DNA from: Flavobacterium cupriresistens
GTDB lineage: Bacteria > Bacteroidota > Bacteroidia > Flavobacteriales > Flavobacteriaceae
Assembly: GCF_020911925.1 (NCBI RefSeq)
Contig: NZ_CP087134.1
Coordinates: forward strand, 248,001 to 312,000
DNA length: 64,000 nucleotides
Direction of reading: 5' to 3'
Shown: positions 50,158-58,187 of the stretch, piece after piece
Layout: every line of letters starts with the position of its first letter
How positions within the stretch are numbered: position 1 is the stretch's first letter
Notes under the pieces: model-generated
What the model was told of the DNA's origin: nothing
Databases searched by the model: none
Seen by the model: only the letters and a program-made list of their open reading frames with translations
Program-made: the position numbers and the translations under genes

Positions 50158-50397
50158 ATGTCCAGAAAAATAAAACTGATTTGGGATTTTCGTGGCCCGG
50201 CTTCTGCAAAAACAGCCGAACATCACGAAATTCATTTAAAAGAATATATCGCCATAGAAAAACTTCCGTTAAATATCACGGGTTATAAAATCATAAATGA
50301 CATGCAGGCAATTGCTTTTATGGTAGTTACTGATGAGCATATGATTGCTGTTAGAGATGCTTTGAAACCGCATCGGGGGGAAGTCTACGTGGAGTAA
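50158..50397 (+). CDS. Small conserved protein of unknown function
   Basis: 79 residues with no signal peptide or membrane segment. Distinctive stretches: LIWDFRGPASAKTAEHHEIHL, LNITGYKIINDMQAIAFMVV and DALKPHRGEVYVE. Three His near residues 22-27 could bind metal, but no known motif is formed. Good spacing from a TAnnTTTG box and clean codon use support expression. I do not recognise the family. Confidence 0.8.
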   Translation: MSRKIKLIWDFRGPASAKTAEHHEIHLKEYIAIEKLPLNITGYKIINDMQAIAFMVVTDEHMIAVRDALKPHRGEVYVE

Positions 50398-50896
50398 AAT
50401 TCCAATATTTTAAAATTCCAAATTCCAATGTTGGGGCGGTCTTAAAACTGGGAAATCTATGTAGAATAAAATTCCAAATTTTTGAAATTCCAAATTCCAA
50501 TTGTGGGGCGGTTTTTTTAATTAGAGCATCCTAATTTCTTTTGGAAAGTTAATGGGATTTGGATTTACTAGCGTAAAATTCCAATACTTTGAAATTCTAA
50601 AATCCAATGTTGGGGATTTTTTACAATCAAATACTTGGCTTGCTACAAATAAATTTAGATTACATTTCTGCTATTAATTTATTCTACACAGCTATAAAGA
50701 AACAGCTTATATTTATTTAAAAATATTTAAATTCACTTGTCTCAATTTTTACTTTAGTAATGACAGGCATTAAAGTAATACTGGTATTGAGACAATTGAC
50801 TAAACTGTAGCAACTGTAAATCTTGAAAGTTTAAAATAGAGAGATCTAAATAACCTTCAAATTTAACTGGTTATTCAGCTTAAAAAATCACAAAAA
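50398..50896. other. 499-bp gap with AATTCCAAATTCCAA repeats and a nested inverted repeat
   Basis: No gene. Three copies of an ~45-base unit (50396-50441, 50467-50511, 50573-50620) read AAAATTCCAATATTTT, then AAATTCCAAATTCCAA and TGTTGGGG; a fourth copy lies at 51419-51467. A nested inverted repeat at 50737-50795 and an AT-rich leader precede the 50897 gene. Confidence 0.8.
50737..50795. promoter_or_regulatory. Nested inverted repeat upstream of the ICMT-like gene
   Basis: TTGTCTCAAT (50737-50746) is exactly complementary to ATTGAGACAA (50786-50795), and ACTTTAGTAATG inside faces CATTAAAGT. It ends about 100 bases before the ATG at 50897 and could be an operator or leader structure (inference). 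Confidence 0.5.
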
Positions 50897-51409
50897 ATGA
50901 GCACCGTATTATATCTTTTTTCAATATTTTTATTTGCAAGAGTCGTTTCTCTGTTTATATCAATCCTTAATGAGAGAAGAATTAAAAAGCTTGGTGCAAA
51001 ACAATATGGAAAATTTAACTCTTTTCTTCTTTCTCTATGCCATACTGCTTTTTATCTATCCTGTTTCTATGAGGCTTATACCAGTCAAGCACAATTTGAT
51101 CGCAATAGTCAGATCGGTTTGGGGTTATTACTCTTTTCCTATCTAATACTTTTTTATATCATTTATGAATTAAGAGCGGTTTGGACCGTGAAAATATACA
51201 TTCTCCCTAATCATAAAATGGTGCGATCCTTTTTATTCAGAACGGTAAGACATCCTAATTATTTTTTGAACATAATTCCAGAACTTATTGGTGCCGTTTT
51301 ACTCTGTAGCGCTTGGAATACCATGAAGTATGTATTACCTGTATATCTGACAATCTTATTTATTAGAATTACTCAAGAAGAAAAAGCGATGAAGACTATT
51401 GTTTTATAA
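50897..51409 (+). CDS. Isoprenylcysteine carboxyl methyltransferase-like membrane protein
   Basis: 170 residues with about four membrane helices. The C-terminal half carries the ICMT/YpbQ signature: a charged FRTVRHPNYFLNIIPELIGAVLL (His-Pro-Asn-Tyr) and a late RITQEEKAM with the Glu-Glu pair that helps bind S-adenosylmethionine. Bacterial members are found near type III polyketide synthases or stand alone; here no such partner is adjacent, so the methyl acceptor is unknown. Single gene behind an inverted repeat. Confidence 0.85.
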   Translation: MSTVLYLFSIFLFARVVSLFISILNERRIKKLGAKQYGKFNSFLLSLCHTAFYLSCFYEAYTSQAQFDRNSQIGLGLLLFSYLILFYIIYELRAVWTVKIYILPNHKMVRSFLFRTVRHPNYFLNIIPELIGAVLLCSAWNTMKYVLPVYLTILFIRITQEEKAMKTIVL

Positions 51410-51418
51410 AATCTATTT

Positions 51419-51467
51419 AGAATAAAATTCCAATATTTTAAATTCCAAATTCCAATGTTGGAGCGAT
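51419..51467. repeat. AATTCCAAATTCCAA-family repeat, fourth copy
   Basis: AAAATTCCAATATTTTAAAT, then TCCAAATTCCAATGTTGG, nearly identical to 50396-50441. It lies just after the ICMT-like stop. Confidence 0.85.
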
Positions 51468-51477
51468 TTTTTTAACG

Positions 51478-51525
51478 AAAAAACCCAAATTCCAACTGAA
51501 AAGTGAATGGAATTTGGATTTTTTT
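51478..51525. terminator. Shared terminator between convergent genes
   Basis: CCAAATTCCA (51485-51494) and TGGAATTTGG (51508-51517) form a perfect 10-bp stem. A T-run follows on the plus strand and a shorter one on the minus strand. It serves the ICMT-like gene and probably the 51542 gene. Confidence 0.75.
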
Positions 51526-51541
51526 GTTTTTTGTTTTCGAT

Positions 51542-51964
51542 TTACTTTAAGTCAAGTCTATAATCGCTAAAAACATACGTATTATCATCTTTTCCTGTAA
51601 GCTTTATACTTTTAAATTCAACAGATTCTTCACCTTTAACTTCATAACTATAAACATCTATGTCTTTTGTACTTGACGATAATTCATAAAACTTACCGTT
51701 TTCAGTCCACCACTTTCCTTTTTCGGTAAAAGTCTGAATTTCACAATCTTGCTTTGCAGTAAACATTATAACGTAAGTTCCGTCGGCAAACCTTTGCTGT
51801 ATCCAATGTTTTTCGACCCCTTCTATTTGTCCATCTTTTTCAAAACCTTTCCAAATACCAACTAACTTTGAATCGTTCTCTTTTTTATCGGTTGAAAAAC
51901 TAAAAATTAAAATTGACAATAATGCAAAAAAAGATATTTTTAATAACGGTATTACTTTTTTCAT
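51542..51964 (-). CDS. Small exported protein of unknown function
   Basis: 140 residues with an N-terminal hydrophobic signal segment (LLKISFFALLSILIFSFS) without a clear Cys lipobox. The mature part is beta-rich: LVGIWKGFEKDGQIEGVEKHWIQQRF, GTYVIMFT, EKGKWWTENGKFYEL and a final NTYVFSDYRLDLK. The G-x-W start recalls lipocalin-like folds but this is not secure. It lies 5 bases after the 51970 gene, so the two are co-transcribed. Confidence 0.78.
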   Translation of the reverse strand: MKKVIPLLKISFFALLSILIFSFSTDKKENDSKLVGIWKGFEKDGQIEGVEKHWIQQRFADGTYVIMFTAKQDCEIQTFTEKGKWWTENGKFYELSSSTKDIDVYSYEVKGEESVEFKSIKLTGKDDNTYVFSDYRLDLK

Positions 51965-51969
51965 AAATA

Positions 51970-52725
51970 TTAATTTGTTGGAATTTCTATTGTTTTTATA
52001 TAGTCATTTAAAAAAATAAACATAAAGGAATCTATTTCTTTATCTGCATTAAACTCGGACTCTTTTTGTTTTAAGGATTTATTCTCTCTTCCAATACCGG
52101 GGTTTTCAATTGGAAAACTACCATTAAAAGAACTGGATTGACTTCTCATCTCCTTAAACTCTTTAACTTTAATCTTGTATTCATTGGATTTTTTATAATA
52201 TTTAAAATAATCTTTTTTAAACTTACGAAATTCTTCTCCAGTAAATTTCTTCGATTTAACATTGATTCCTTTATTTACTTCTATAAGATTATAGTTTTCA
52301 TAAAGCGAACTATATCCCATATGAACATATTCAATCATACTTCCAGATGGACATATTAACAACCCGGAATAAAAATGGCATTGAAAATTAGTTTTATCTC
52401 CAAAAAGATCTTTATATATAGACATTAAAGATCCCTCCGTTTTCCCATCCTTATTTGTCTTATATTCTTCTTTATAAATATTCTCTACCACCAATTTTCC
52501 ATCTAAAAACTTAAAATAGGCAACATAACCTCGCCAATTGGCACTGGAAAAGCCAGTTATTAAGTTATCGGGAATAGGATGATCTTTAAAATATTCCTCT
52601 AATGGATTGGATTGTATAGCGAGAGTATCTTTTTCTACAATTAAATAATCCGGAACCTGACCGGTTGCAAATAATTTACCTGATACTAAAAACACAAAAA
52701 TGAAAAGCACTTTTAAACAACTCAT
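51970..52725 (-). CDS. Exported protein of unknown function
   Basis: 251 residues with a signal peptide ending around LFATGQ. It has an N-terminal beta-rich part (NWRGYVAYFKFLDGKLVVENIYKEEY) and a C-terminal Lys/Tyr-rich helical part (FRKFKKDYFKYYKKSNEYKIKVKEF). No catalytic motif is recognised. It starts 9 bases after the recQ stop and is followed 5 bases later by the 51542 gene, so all three may share a transcript, though the products have no obvious link to RecQ. Confidence 0.78.
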   Translation of the reverse strand: MSCLKVLFIFVFLVSGKLFATGQVPDYLIVEKDTLAIQSNPLEEYFKDHPIPDNLITGFSSANWRGYVAYFKFLDGKLVVENIYKEEYKTNKDGKTEGSLMSIYKDLFGDKTNFQCHFYSGLLICPSGSMIEYVHMGYSSLYENYNLIEVNKGINVKSKKFTGEEFRKFKKDYFKYYKKSNEYKIKVKEFKEMRSQSSSFNGSFPIENPGIGRENKSLKQKESEFNADKEIDSFMFIFLNDYIKTIEIPTN

Positions 52726-52734
52726 AGAAATACT

Positions 52735-54930
52735 TTAATTAGCGACTTCGCTAATAAATTTTATTCGCATTAAACGCAATTCATCAATATCGTAATCACC
52801 GTCGAATTCCTTAAGAGCATCTTCGATTTTATCGGATTCAGATTCCATGAAATAATCGTGAATTTCTTCTTGCTGATCGTCATCCAGCATATCATCTACC
52901 CAATATTTGATGTTCAATTTTGTTCCGGCATATACAATTTGCTCCATTTCTTTAATCAGAGCATCCATGGTCAAGCCTTTTGCGGAAGCGATATCGTTTA
53001 ATGATAGTTTTCGGTCAATATTCTGAATGATGTACAACTTATTAGCAGAATTGACTCCGGTAGATTTCACTACTAAGTCATCGGGACGAATGATATCGTT
53101 ATCTTCTACATAACGATTGATCAAGGTAATAAAGTCACTACCGTATTTTTTTGCTTTCCCTTCACCAACTCCATGAATGTTGTACAACTCCGTTAAGCTA
53201 ATTGGGTATTTTAAAGCCATATCTTCCAGCGAAGGATCCTGAAAAACAACAAAAGGAGGGACTCCCAGTTTTTTGGCTACTTTTTTTCGTAGTTCACGCA
53301 ACATCCCCATCAAAACTTCATCGGCAGTACCGGATGATTTAGAAGCGGTTACTATTGCTTCGTCTTCAGATTCATTATACTCATGATCTTCCGACATCAT
53401 AAACGAAACTGGTTTTTTAATATAATCCAATCCGCTTTTGGTAATTTTTATAATTCCGTAGGTTTCAATATCCTTAGACAAATATCCCATTACGAGAACC
53501 TGTCTTAGCAGGGCCATCCAATATTTCTCGTCATGATCGGCTCCCGATCCGAAGAAGGCTTGCGCATCTGTTTTATGTGCTTTAATTACGGCATTGACAC
53601 GTCCAATTAAAGTAAAAACAATTTCTTTTGATTTATAAATATGTTTGGTATCCCGGACAATTTCCAACAATTTAACAACCTGTTCTTTTGCTTCGATACG
53701 GGTTTTAGGATTACGAACATTGTCGTCCATGTCTGCCCCTTCTCCATTTTCACCGTCAAATTCTTCACCGAAATAATGCAAGAGAAATTTTCTGCGTGAC
53801 ATTGAAGTTTCGGCATAAGCCACTACTTCCTGCAATAAAGCAAAACCGATTTCTTGTTCTGCAACCGGTTTTCCAGACATAAACTTCTCGAGTTTTTCTA
53901 CATCTTTATAGGAGTAGTATGCCAAACAATGTCCTTCTCCGCCATCACGCCCAGCACGTCCGGTTTCCTGATAATAACTTTCTAATGATTTTGGAATGTC
54001 ATGGTGAATAACAAAACGAACGTCCGGCTTGTCAATTCCCATTCCGAAAGCGATTGTTGCTACGACCACATCTACATCTTCCATCAAAAACATATCCTGA
54101 TGTTTGGCTCTTGTTTTCGCATCTAAACCTGCGTGATACGGAACAGCACTAATGCCATTTACTTGTAAAACTTCGGCTACTGACTCTACTTTTTTGCGGC
54201 TCAGACAATAAATAATTCCTGACTTCCCTTTATGTTGTTTGATAAACCGAATAATATCCGATTCTATGTTTTTTGTTTTTGTACGAACTTCGTAGTATAA
54301 ATTAGGCCTGTTGAATGATGCTTTAAAAGTATTGGCATCAGACATTTCGAGATTCTTCAGGATATCTTCCTGAACTTTTGGCGTTGCGGTAGCCGTAAGA
54401 CCTATAATAGGCACTTTACCCAATTGTTTGATAATATTTTTCAGATTTCGGTATTCCGGTCTGAAATCATGACCCCATTCTGAAATACAATGCGCTTCAT
54501 CAATGGCAACAAATGAAATGGGCACACTTTGCAAAAACGCCACATATTCTTCTTTTGTCAAAGATTCCGGTGCGACATACAGTAGCTTGGTCAATCCAGA
54601 AGTAATGTCTTTTTTGACCTGTGTGATTTCTGTTTTAGTGAGCGAGGAGTTTAATACGTGCGCAATTCCGTTTTCCGAAGAAAGACTTCGAATCGCGTCG
54701 ACCTGATTTTTCATCAGAGCAATTAAAGGAGAAACAACGATAGCCGTTCCCTCCTGAATTAAAGCGGGTAATTGATAACAAAGAGACTTTCCACCACCAG
54801 TAGGCATAATCACAAAAGTATTCTTTTTACCGAGGATACTTGTAATGACTTGCTCCTGCAAGCCTTTAAATTGGCTAAACCCGAAATACTTCTTTAATTC
54901 TTTGTGTATTTCAATTTCGTTTGAATTCAT
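52735..54930 (-). CDS. recQ: ATP-dependent DNA helicase RecQ
   Basis: 731 residues, 3'-5' SF2 helicase in recombination and fork repair. Walker A is TGGGKS (44-49) and the DEAH box is at 144-147 in VAIDEAHCISEWGHDFRPEY. Motifs IV-VI follow, with ATIAFGMGIDKPDVRFVIHHDIP and QETGRAGRDG. The RQC zinc-binding region is unusual: the expected Cys cluster is not visible around SRRKFLLHYFGEEF, so the zinc ligands seem lost. An HRDC domain (about 525-605) and a C-terminal acidic extension follow. It is longer than E. coli RecQ (about 610). Confidence 0.95.
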   Translation of the reverse strand: MNSNEIEIHKELKKYFGFSQFKGLQEQVITSILGKKNTFVIMPTGGGKSLCYQLPALIQEGTAIVVSPLIALMKNQVDAIRSLSSENGIAHVLNSSLTKTEITQVKKDITSGLTKLLYVAPESLTKEEYVAFLQSVPISFVAIDEAHCISEWGHDFRPEYRNLKNIIKQLGKVPIIGLTATATPKVQEDILKNLEMSDANTFKASFNRPNLYYEVRTKTKNIESDIIRFIKQHKGKSGIIYCLSRKKVESVAEVLQVNGISAVPYHAGLDAKTRAKHQDMFLMEDVDVVVATIAFGMGIDKPDVRFVIHHDIPKSLESYYQETGRAGRDGGEGHCLAYYSYKDVEKLEKFMSGKPVAEQEIGFALLQEVVAYAETSMSRRKFLLHYFGEEFDGENGEGADMDDNVRNPKTRIEAKEQVVKLLEIVRDTKHIYKSKEIVFTLIGRVNAVIKAHKTDAQAFFGSGADHDEKYWMALLRQVLVMGYLSKDIETYGIIKITKSGLDYIKKPVSFMMSEDHEYNESEDEAIVTASKSSGTADEVLMGMLRELRKKVAKKLGVPPFVVFQDPSLEDMALKYPISLTELYNIHGVGEGKAKKYGSDFITLINRYVEDNDIIRPDDLVVKSTGVNSANKLYIIQNIDRKLSLNDIASAKGLTMDALIKEMEQIVYAGTKLNIKYWVDDMLDDDQQEEIHDYFMESESDKIEDALKEFDGDYDIDELRLMRIKFISEVAN

Positions 54931-54954
54931 TCTTTATATTAATGGTATTTTGTA

Positions 54955-54962
54955 TAAATTTG
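54955..54962 (+). promoter_or_regulatory. -7 box of the kdsD-tatC operon
   Basis: TAAATTTG. It lies inside the longest possible kdsD frame, which is one reason to reject the 54921 start and prefer the TTG at 55017. Confidence 0.55.
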
Positions 54963-55016
54963 CAACACATAAAGATACAACTTTCTTTTACACATACAAA
55001 TTTTAAATATTCTGTT

Positions 55017-55982
55017 TTGATCACAAAAGAAAATATATTAGCAATAGCAAAAAAAACCATACTATCTGAAAGTGAAGCAATTACAAAGCTAATTGATTTT
55101 CTCGACGAAAATTTCTACGAAGCAACCCAACGCATATACGAAACTAAAGGCCGACTAATCGTTACGGGCATCGGAAAAAGCGCGATCATTGCTCAAAAAA
55201 TGGTGGCCACTTTTAACTCCACAGGGACGCCATCAATGTTCTTACACGCCTCAGAAGCGATTCACGGGGACTTAGGAATGATTCAAAAGGAAGACATTAT
55301 TATTTGCATTTCGAAAAGTGGGAATAGTCCTGAAATAAAAGTTTTAGTTCCGTTATTAAAACGTTTCGGAAACATTTTAATCGGAATTACGGGAAACATA
55401 ACCTCTTTTTTAGCAAAAGGTTCTGATTATGTTTTGAATACTACGGTCGACATGGAAGCTTGCCCTATCAATTTGGCACCAACAAACAGCACCACGGCAC
55501 AACTTGTCATGGGAGATGCTCTTGCAGTTTGCCTAATGGAAATGCGCGACTTCAAACCCGAAGATTTTGCAGTATACCATCCAGGTGGCGCTCTAGGAAA
55601 AAAACTATTACTTCGCGTAAAAGATATGATTGAGCATTCACTAAAACCAATGGTCACACCTGATACCTCAGTTAAAAAGGTTATATTTGAAATATCTGAA
55701 AAGAGATTAGGAGTAACGGCAGTAATAGAAAACGATAAAATAATCGGAATTATTACGGACGGAGATATCAGAAGAATGCTGAACGACCGCGATACATTTG
55801 CCGAATTAACCGCTAAAGATATTATGACTAAAAACCCAAAATTAGTATCCTCCGATACGATGGCAGTAGATGCTTTAAATATTTTAGAAGATTTTTCGAT
55901 AACGCAATTGATTGTTTCGGATAATGGAACTTATAAAGGTGTTTTACATTTACATGATATTTTAAAAGAAGGAATCGTATAA
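55017..55982 (+). CDS. kdsD: KpsF/GutQ-family arabinose-5-phosphate isomerase
   Basis: 321 residues from a TTG start (LITKENILAIAKK). The open frame reaches back to 54921, but that part contains a promoter box and would overlap the divergent recQ. It has an SIS sugar-isomerase domain (about 35-170) with VTGIGKSAIIAQKMVATFNSTG, LHASEAIHGDLGM, CISKSGNSPE and YHPGGALGK. Two CBS domains follow (about 205-320), with GIITDGDIRRML in the first. It makes D-arabinose-5-P for Kdo, hence LPS core. Its stop overlaps the tatC ATG (TAATG). Confidence 0.92.
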   Translation: MITKENILAIAKKTILSESEAITKLIDFLDENFYEATQRIYETKGRLIVTGIGKSAIIAQKMVATFNSTGTPSMFLHASEAIHGDLGMIQKEDIIICISKSGNSPEIKVLVPLLKRFGNILIGITGNITSFLAKGSDYVLNTTVDMEACPINLAPTNSTTAQLVMGDALAVCLMEMRDFKPEDFAVYHPGGALGKKLLLRVKDMIEHSLKPMVTPDTSVKKVIFEISEKRLGVTAVIENDKIIGIITDGDIRRMLNDRDTFAELTAKDIMTKNPKLVSSDTMAVDALNILEDFSITQLIVSDNGTYKGVLHLHDILKEGIV

Positions 55983-56797
55983 TGGCAAAGAAAAATCTTA
56001 ACGAAATGTCGTTTTTAGATCATCTTGAAGAATTAAGATGGTTATTAGTAAGAAGTACTATAGCAGTAGTTGTAATGGGGATTGTGACTTACTTTGTGAG
56101 TGACTATTTATTCGACAGTGTTCTTTTAGGACCTACCCGACCAACCTTTTTTACCTACCAATATTTTTGTCAATTATCACATCAATTGGGTTTTGCTGAA
56201 AGCATCTGTATTACGGAATTGAATTTCATTATTCAGAACACCGAAATGGAAGGACAGGTAAACATCTTTGTATGGATGTGTCTTCTGGCTGGTTTTGTAC
56301 TAAGTTTCCCTTACATCTTATGGGAACTTTGGAAATTTATCAGTCCGGCATTGTACGAGAAAGAAAGAAAAAATGCTAAAGTTTTTATTTTCACCTCTTC
56401 CTTACTTTTCTTTTTAGGGGTATTGTTCGGCTATTATGTGGTTATCCCAATGTCAGTCAATTTTGTGGCTACATTCTCGGTGAGTGATGTCGTAAAAAAT
56501 CAATTTACTTTAGATTCTTATATGGGAATGGTTAAAACAAGTATACTTGCGAGTGGCTTGTTTTTTGAATTACCGATCTTAATTTATTTCCTAACAAAAT
56601 TAGGTTTAGTTACCCCTGATTTTTTAAGGAAATATTGGAAATATGCTGTAATCATCATTTTGATTGTTGCCGCAATTGTAACTCCGCCGGATGTGGTTAG
56701 CCAGACAATTGTCGCCATACCAATGTTACTTATTTATGAAGTAAGTATCCTTATATCCCGAATTGTTTATCGAAATAAAATGAAAGAAAATGTCTGA
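55982..56797 (+). CDS. tatC: Twin-arginine translocase subunit TatC
   Basis: 271 residues, inner-membrane receptor for folded twin-arginine substrates. It starts with the classic MSFLDHLEELRWLLVRS, has six membrane helices, and FVWMCLLAGFVLSFPYILWELWKFISPALYEKERKN including the conserved Phe-Pro and Glu. An extra periplasmic loop after helix 1 (around TYQYFCQLSHQLGFAESICI) has two Cys, common in Bacteroidota TatC. No tatA/tatB gene is adjacent. It overlaps kdsD by 1 base and the next gene by 8. Confidence 0.96.
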   Translation: MAKKNLNEMSFLDHLEELRWLLVRSTIAVVVMGIVTYFVSDYLFDSVLLGPTRPTFFTYQYFCQLSHQLGFAESICITELNFIIQNTEMEGQVNIFVWMCLLAGFVLSFPYILWELWKFISPALYEKERKNAKVFIFTSSLLFFLGVLFGYYVVIPMSVNFVATFSVSDVVKNQFTLDSYMGMVKTSILASGLFFELPILIYFLTKLGLVTPDFLRKYWKYAVIIILIVAAIVTPPDVVSQTIVAIPMLLIYEVSILISRIVYRNKMKENV

Positions 56798-57140
56798 TAT
56801 TATTCAAGAATTTAACGACTACCGTTCTAAAATGAACGAGAAACTGCTTGCAGATAACAACAAAATTGTAAAAAGAATTTTCAACCTTGATACAAACGCA
56901 TACGCTCCGGGAGCTCTTGATGTAAAAACGAAAGAGTTATTAGGATTAGTTGCGTCAGCGGTTTTACGTTGTGATGATTGTGTAAAATATCACTTAGAAA
57001 CCAGCTATAAAGAAGGAATTACAAAAGAAGAAATGATGGAAGCAATGGGAATCGCCACGTTAGTTGGAGGAACAATTGTAATCCCTCATTTAAGAAGAGC
57101 TTATGAATTCTGGGAAGCACTTGAAGAGAGCGGCAAATAG
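56790..57140 (+). CDS. Carboxymuconolactone decarboxylase-family (AhpD-like) protein
   Basis: 116 residues, all-helical. The AhpD-like CxxC pair is C61/C64 in LRCDDCVKYHLETSYKEG, with H68 completing the C-x2-C-x3-H site. EEMMEAMGIATLVGGTIV follows. Such proteins act as alkylhydroperoxidases or thiol-disulfide partners; the substrate is unknown. The start lies in the last 8 bases of tatC, so it is translationally coupled to it. Confidence 0.9.
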   Translation: MSDIIQEFNDYRSKMNEKLLADNNKIVKRIFNLDTNAYAPGALDVKTKELLGLVASAVLRCDDCVKYHLETSYKEGITKEEMMEAMGIATLVGGTIVIPHLRRAYEFWEALEESGK

Positions 57141-57377
57141 AAAACGATAATTAGAAAATGTGCTAATTAGATCATGAGATAATTTTATAAATGGTCTAAT
57201 TATGTACTTTTAGCATATACTTTCGATAATTTCAAAAATGCAATAATTTGTTAATTGATTTATCTGATTGATTATTTTGTTTTTATTTTGTCCTTTCAAA
57301 TCAAATTTTTAAAATAGATTGAGCTAGTTTTTAGAATTACCTCGCGATCTAATTTTCACATTATCTAATTAAAAAAA

Positions 57378-58118
57378 ATGAAGCTAAGAGCCGATAATTT
57401 AATCAAAACTTACAAAGGCCGAAGTGTTGTTAAAGGAATTTCCGTTGAAGTTAATCAAGGGGAAATTGTTGGGCTTTTGGGACCAAATGGTGCCGGAAAA
57501 ACAACCTCTTTTTACATGATTGTAGGATTGGTAAAACCAAATCAGGGCAATATTTATCTGGATGACCTGAACATTACCGATTATCCGATGTACAAGCGTG
57601 CACAGCAGGGAATTGGTTATTTGGCGCAAGAAGCCTCTGTTTTTAGAAAATTAAGTATTGAGGATAACATTCTAAGTGTTTTACAATTGACTAAACTTTC
57701 TAAAGAAGAGCAAATTGCAAAAATGGAAAGTTTAATTGAAGAATTTAGTCTGGAACACATTCGTACCAACCGAGGGGACTTACTTTCGGGAGGGGAACGT
57801 CGTCGTACAGAAATCGCGCGCGCACTAGCAACAGATCCTAAGTTTATTCTGCTGGATGAACCCTTTGCAGGTGTTGACCCGGTTGCCGTTGAGGATATCC
57901 AAAGAATCGTAGCGCAATTAAAAAACAAAAATATCGGAATTCTAATCACCGACCACAACGTACAAGAGACCTTGGCCATCACCGATAAAACGTACTTAAT
58001 GTTTGAAGGAGGAATCCTAAAAGCTGGAATACCCGAAGAACTGGTAGAAGATGAAATGGTTCGTCGTGTTTATCTGGGACAGAACTTTGAGTTACGTAAG
58101 AAGAAGCTGGAGTTTTAA
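57378..58118 (+). CDS. lptB: LPS export ABC transporter ATP-binding protein LptB
   Basis: 246 residues, cytosolic ATPase of the LptB2FGC complex that extracts LPS from the inner membrane. Walker A GLLGPNGAGKTTSFYMIVGL (from about 33), Q-loop GIGYLAQEASVFRKL, signature LSGGERRRTEIARAL, Walker B FILLDEPFAGVDPVAVEDIQ and switch TDHNVQETL are all diagnostic of LptB rather than other ABC ATPases. It is 237 AT-rich bases after the CMD gene. With kdsD it makes this a small LPS region. Confidence 0.96.
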   Translation: MKLRADNLIKTYKGRSVVKGISVEVNQGEIVGLLGPNGAGKTTSFYMIVGLVKPNQGNIYLDDLNITDYPMYKRAQQGIGYLAQEASVFRKLSIEDNILSVLQLTKLSKEEQIAKMESLIEEFSLEHIRTNRGDLLSGGERRRTEIARALATDPKFILLDEPFAGVDPVAVEDIQRIVAQLKNKNIGILITDHNVQETLAITDKTYLMFEGGILKAGIPEELVEDEMVRRVYLGQNFELRKKKLEF

Positions 58119-58133
58119 TTTAGTATTCGGTCG

Positions 58134-58187
58134 CAGTTTTCAGTCGCAGTCACTGAAAACTGAGACTAAAAACTGAGACTAAAAACT
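58134..58187. repeat. CAGTTTTCAGT hairpin and aaactgagact repeats
   Basis: CAGTTTTCAGT (58134-58144) pairs exactly with ACTGAAAACTG (58152-58162). AAAACTGAGACT-type units follow, of the same family as 2171-2234. It lies between convergent lptB and the GH25 gene and may act as a weak terminator. Confidence 0.75.

Noticed and set aside
54921..55016. N-terminal extension of kdsD
   Set aside because: It overlaps the divergent recQ start, contains a -7 box and exceeds normal family length.
57141..57377. Possible small RNA between the CMD gene and lptB
   Set aside because: Only AT-rich sequence with weak CTAATTA-type self-complementarity; no promoter or terminator pair was seen.
57617..57982. 121-residue antisense ORF within lptB
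   Set aside because: Shadow frame of a clearly coding ABC ATPase.
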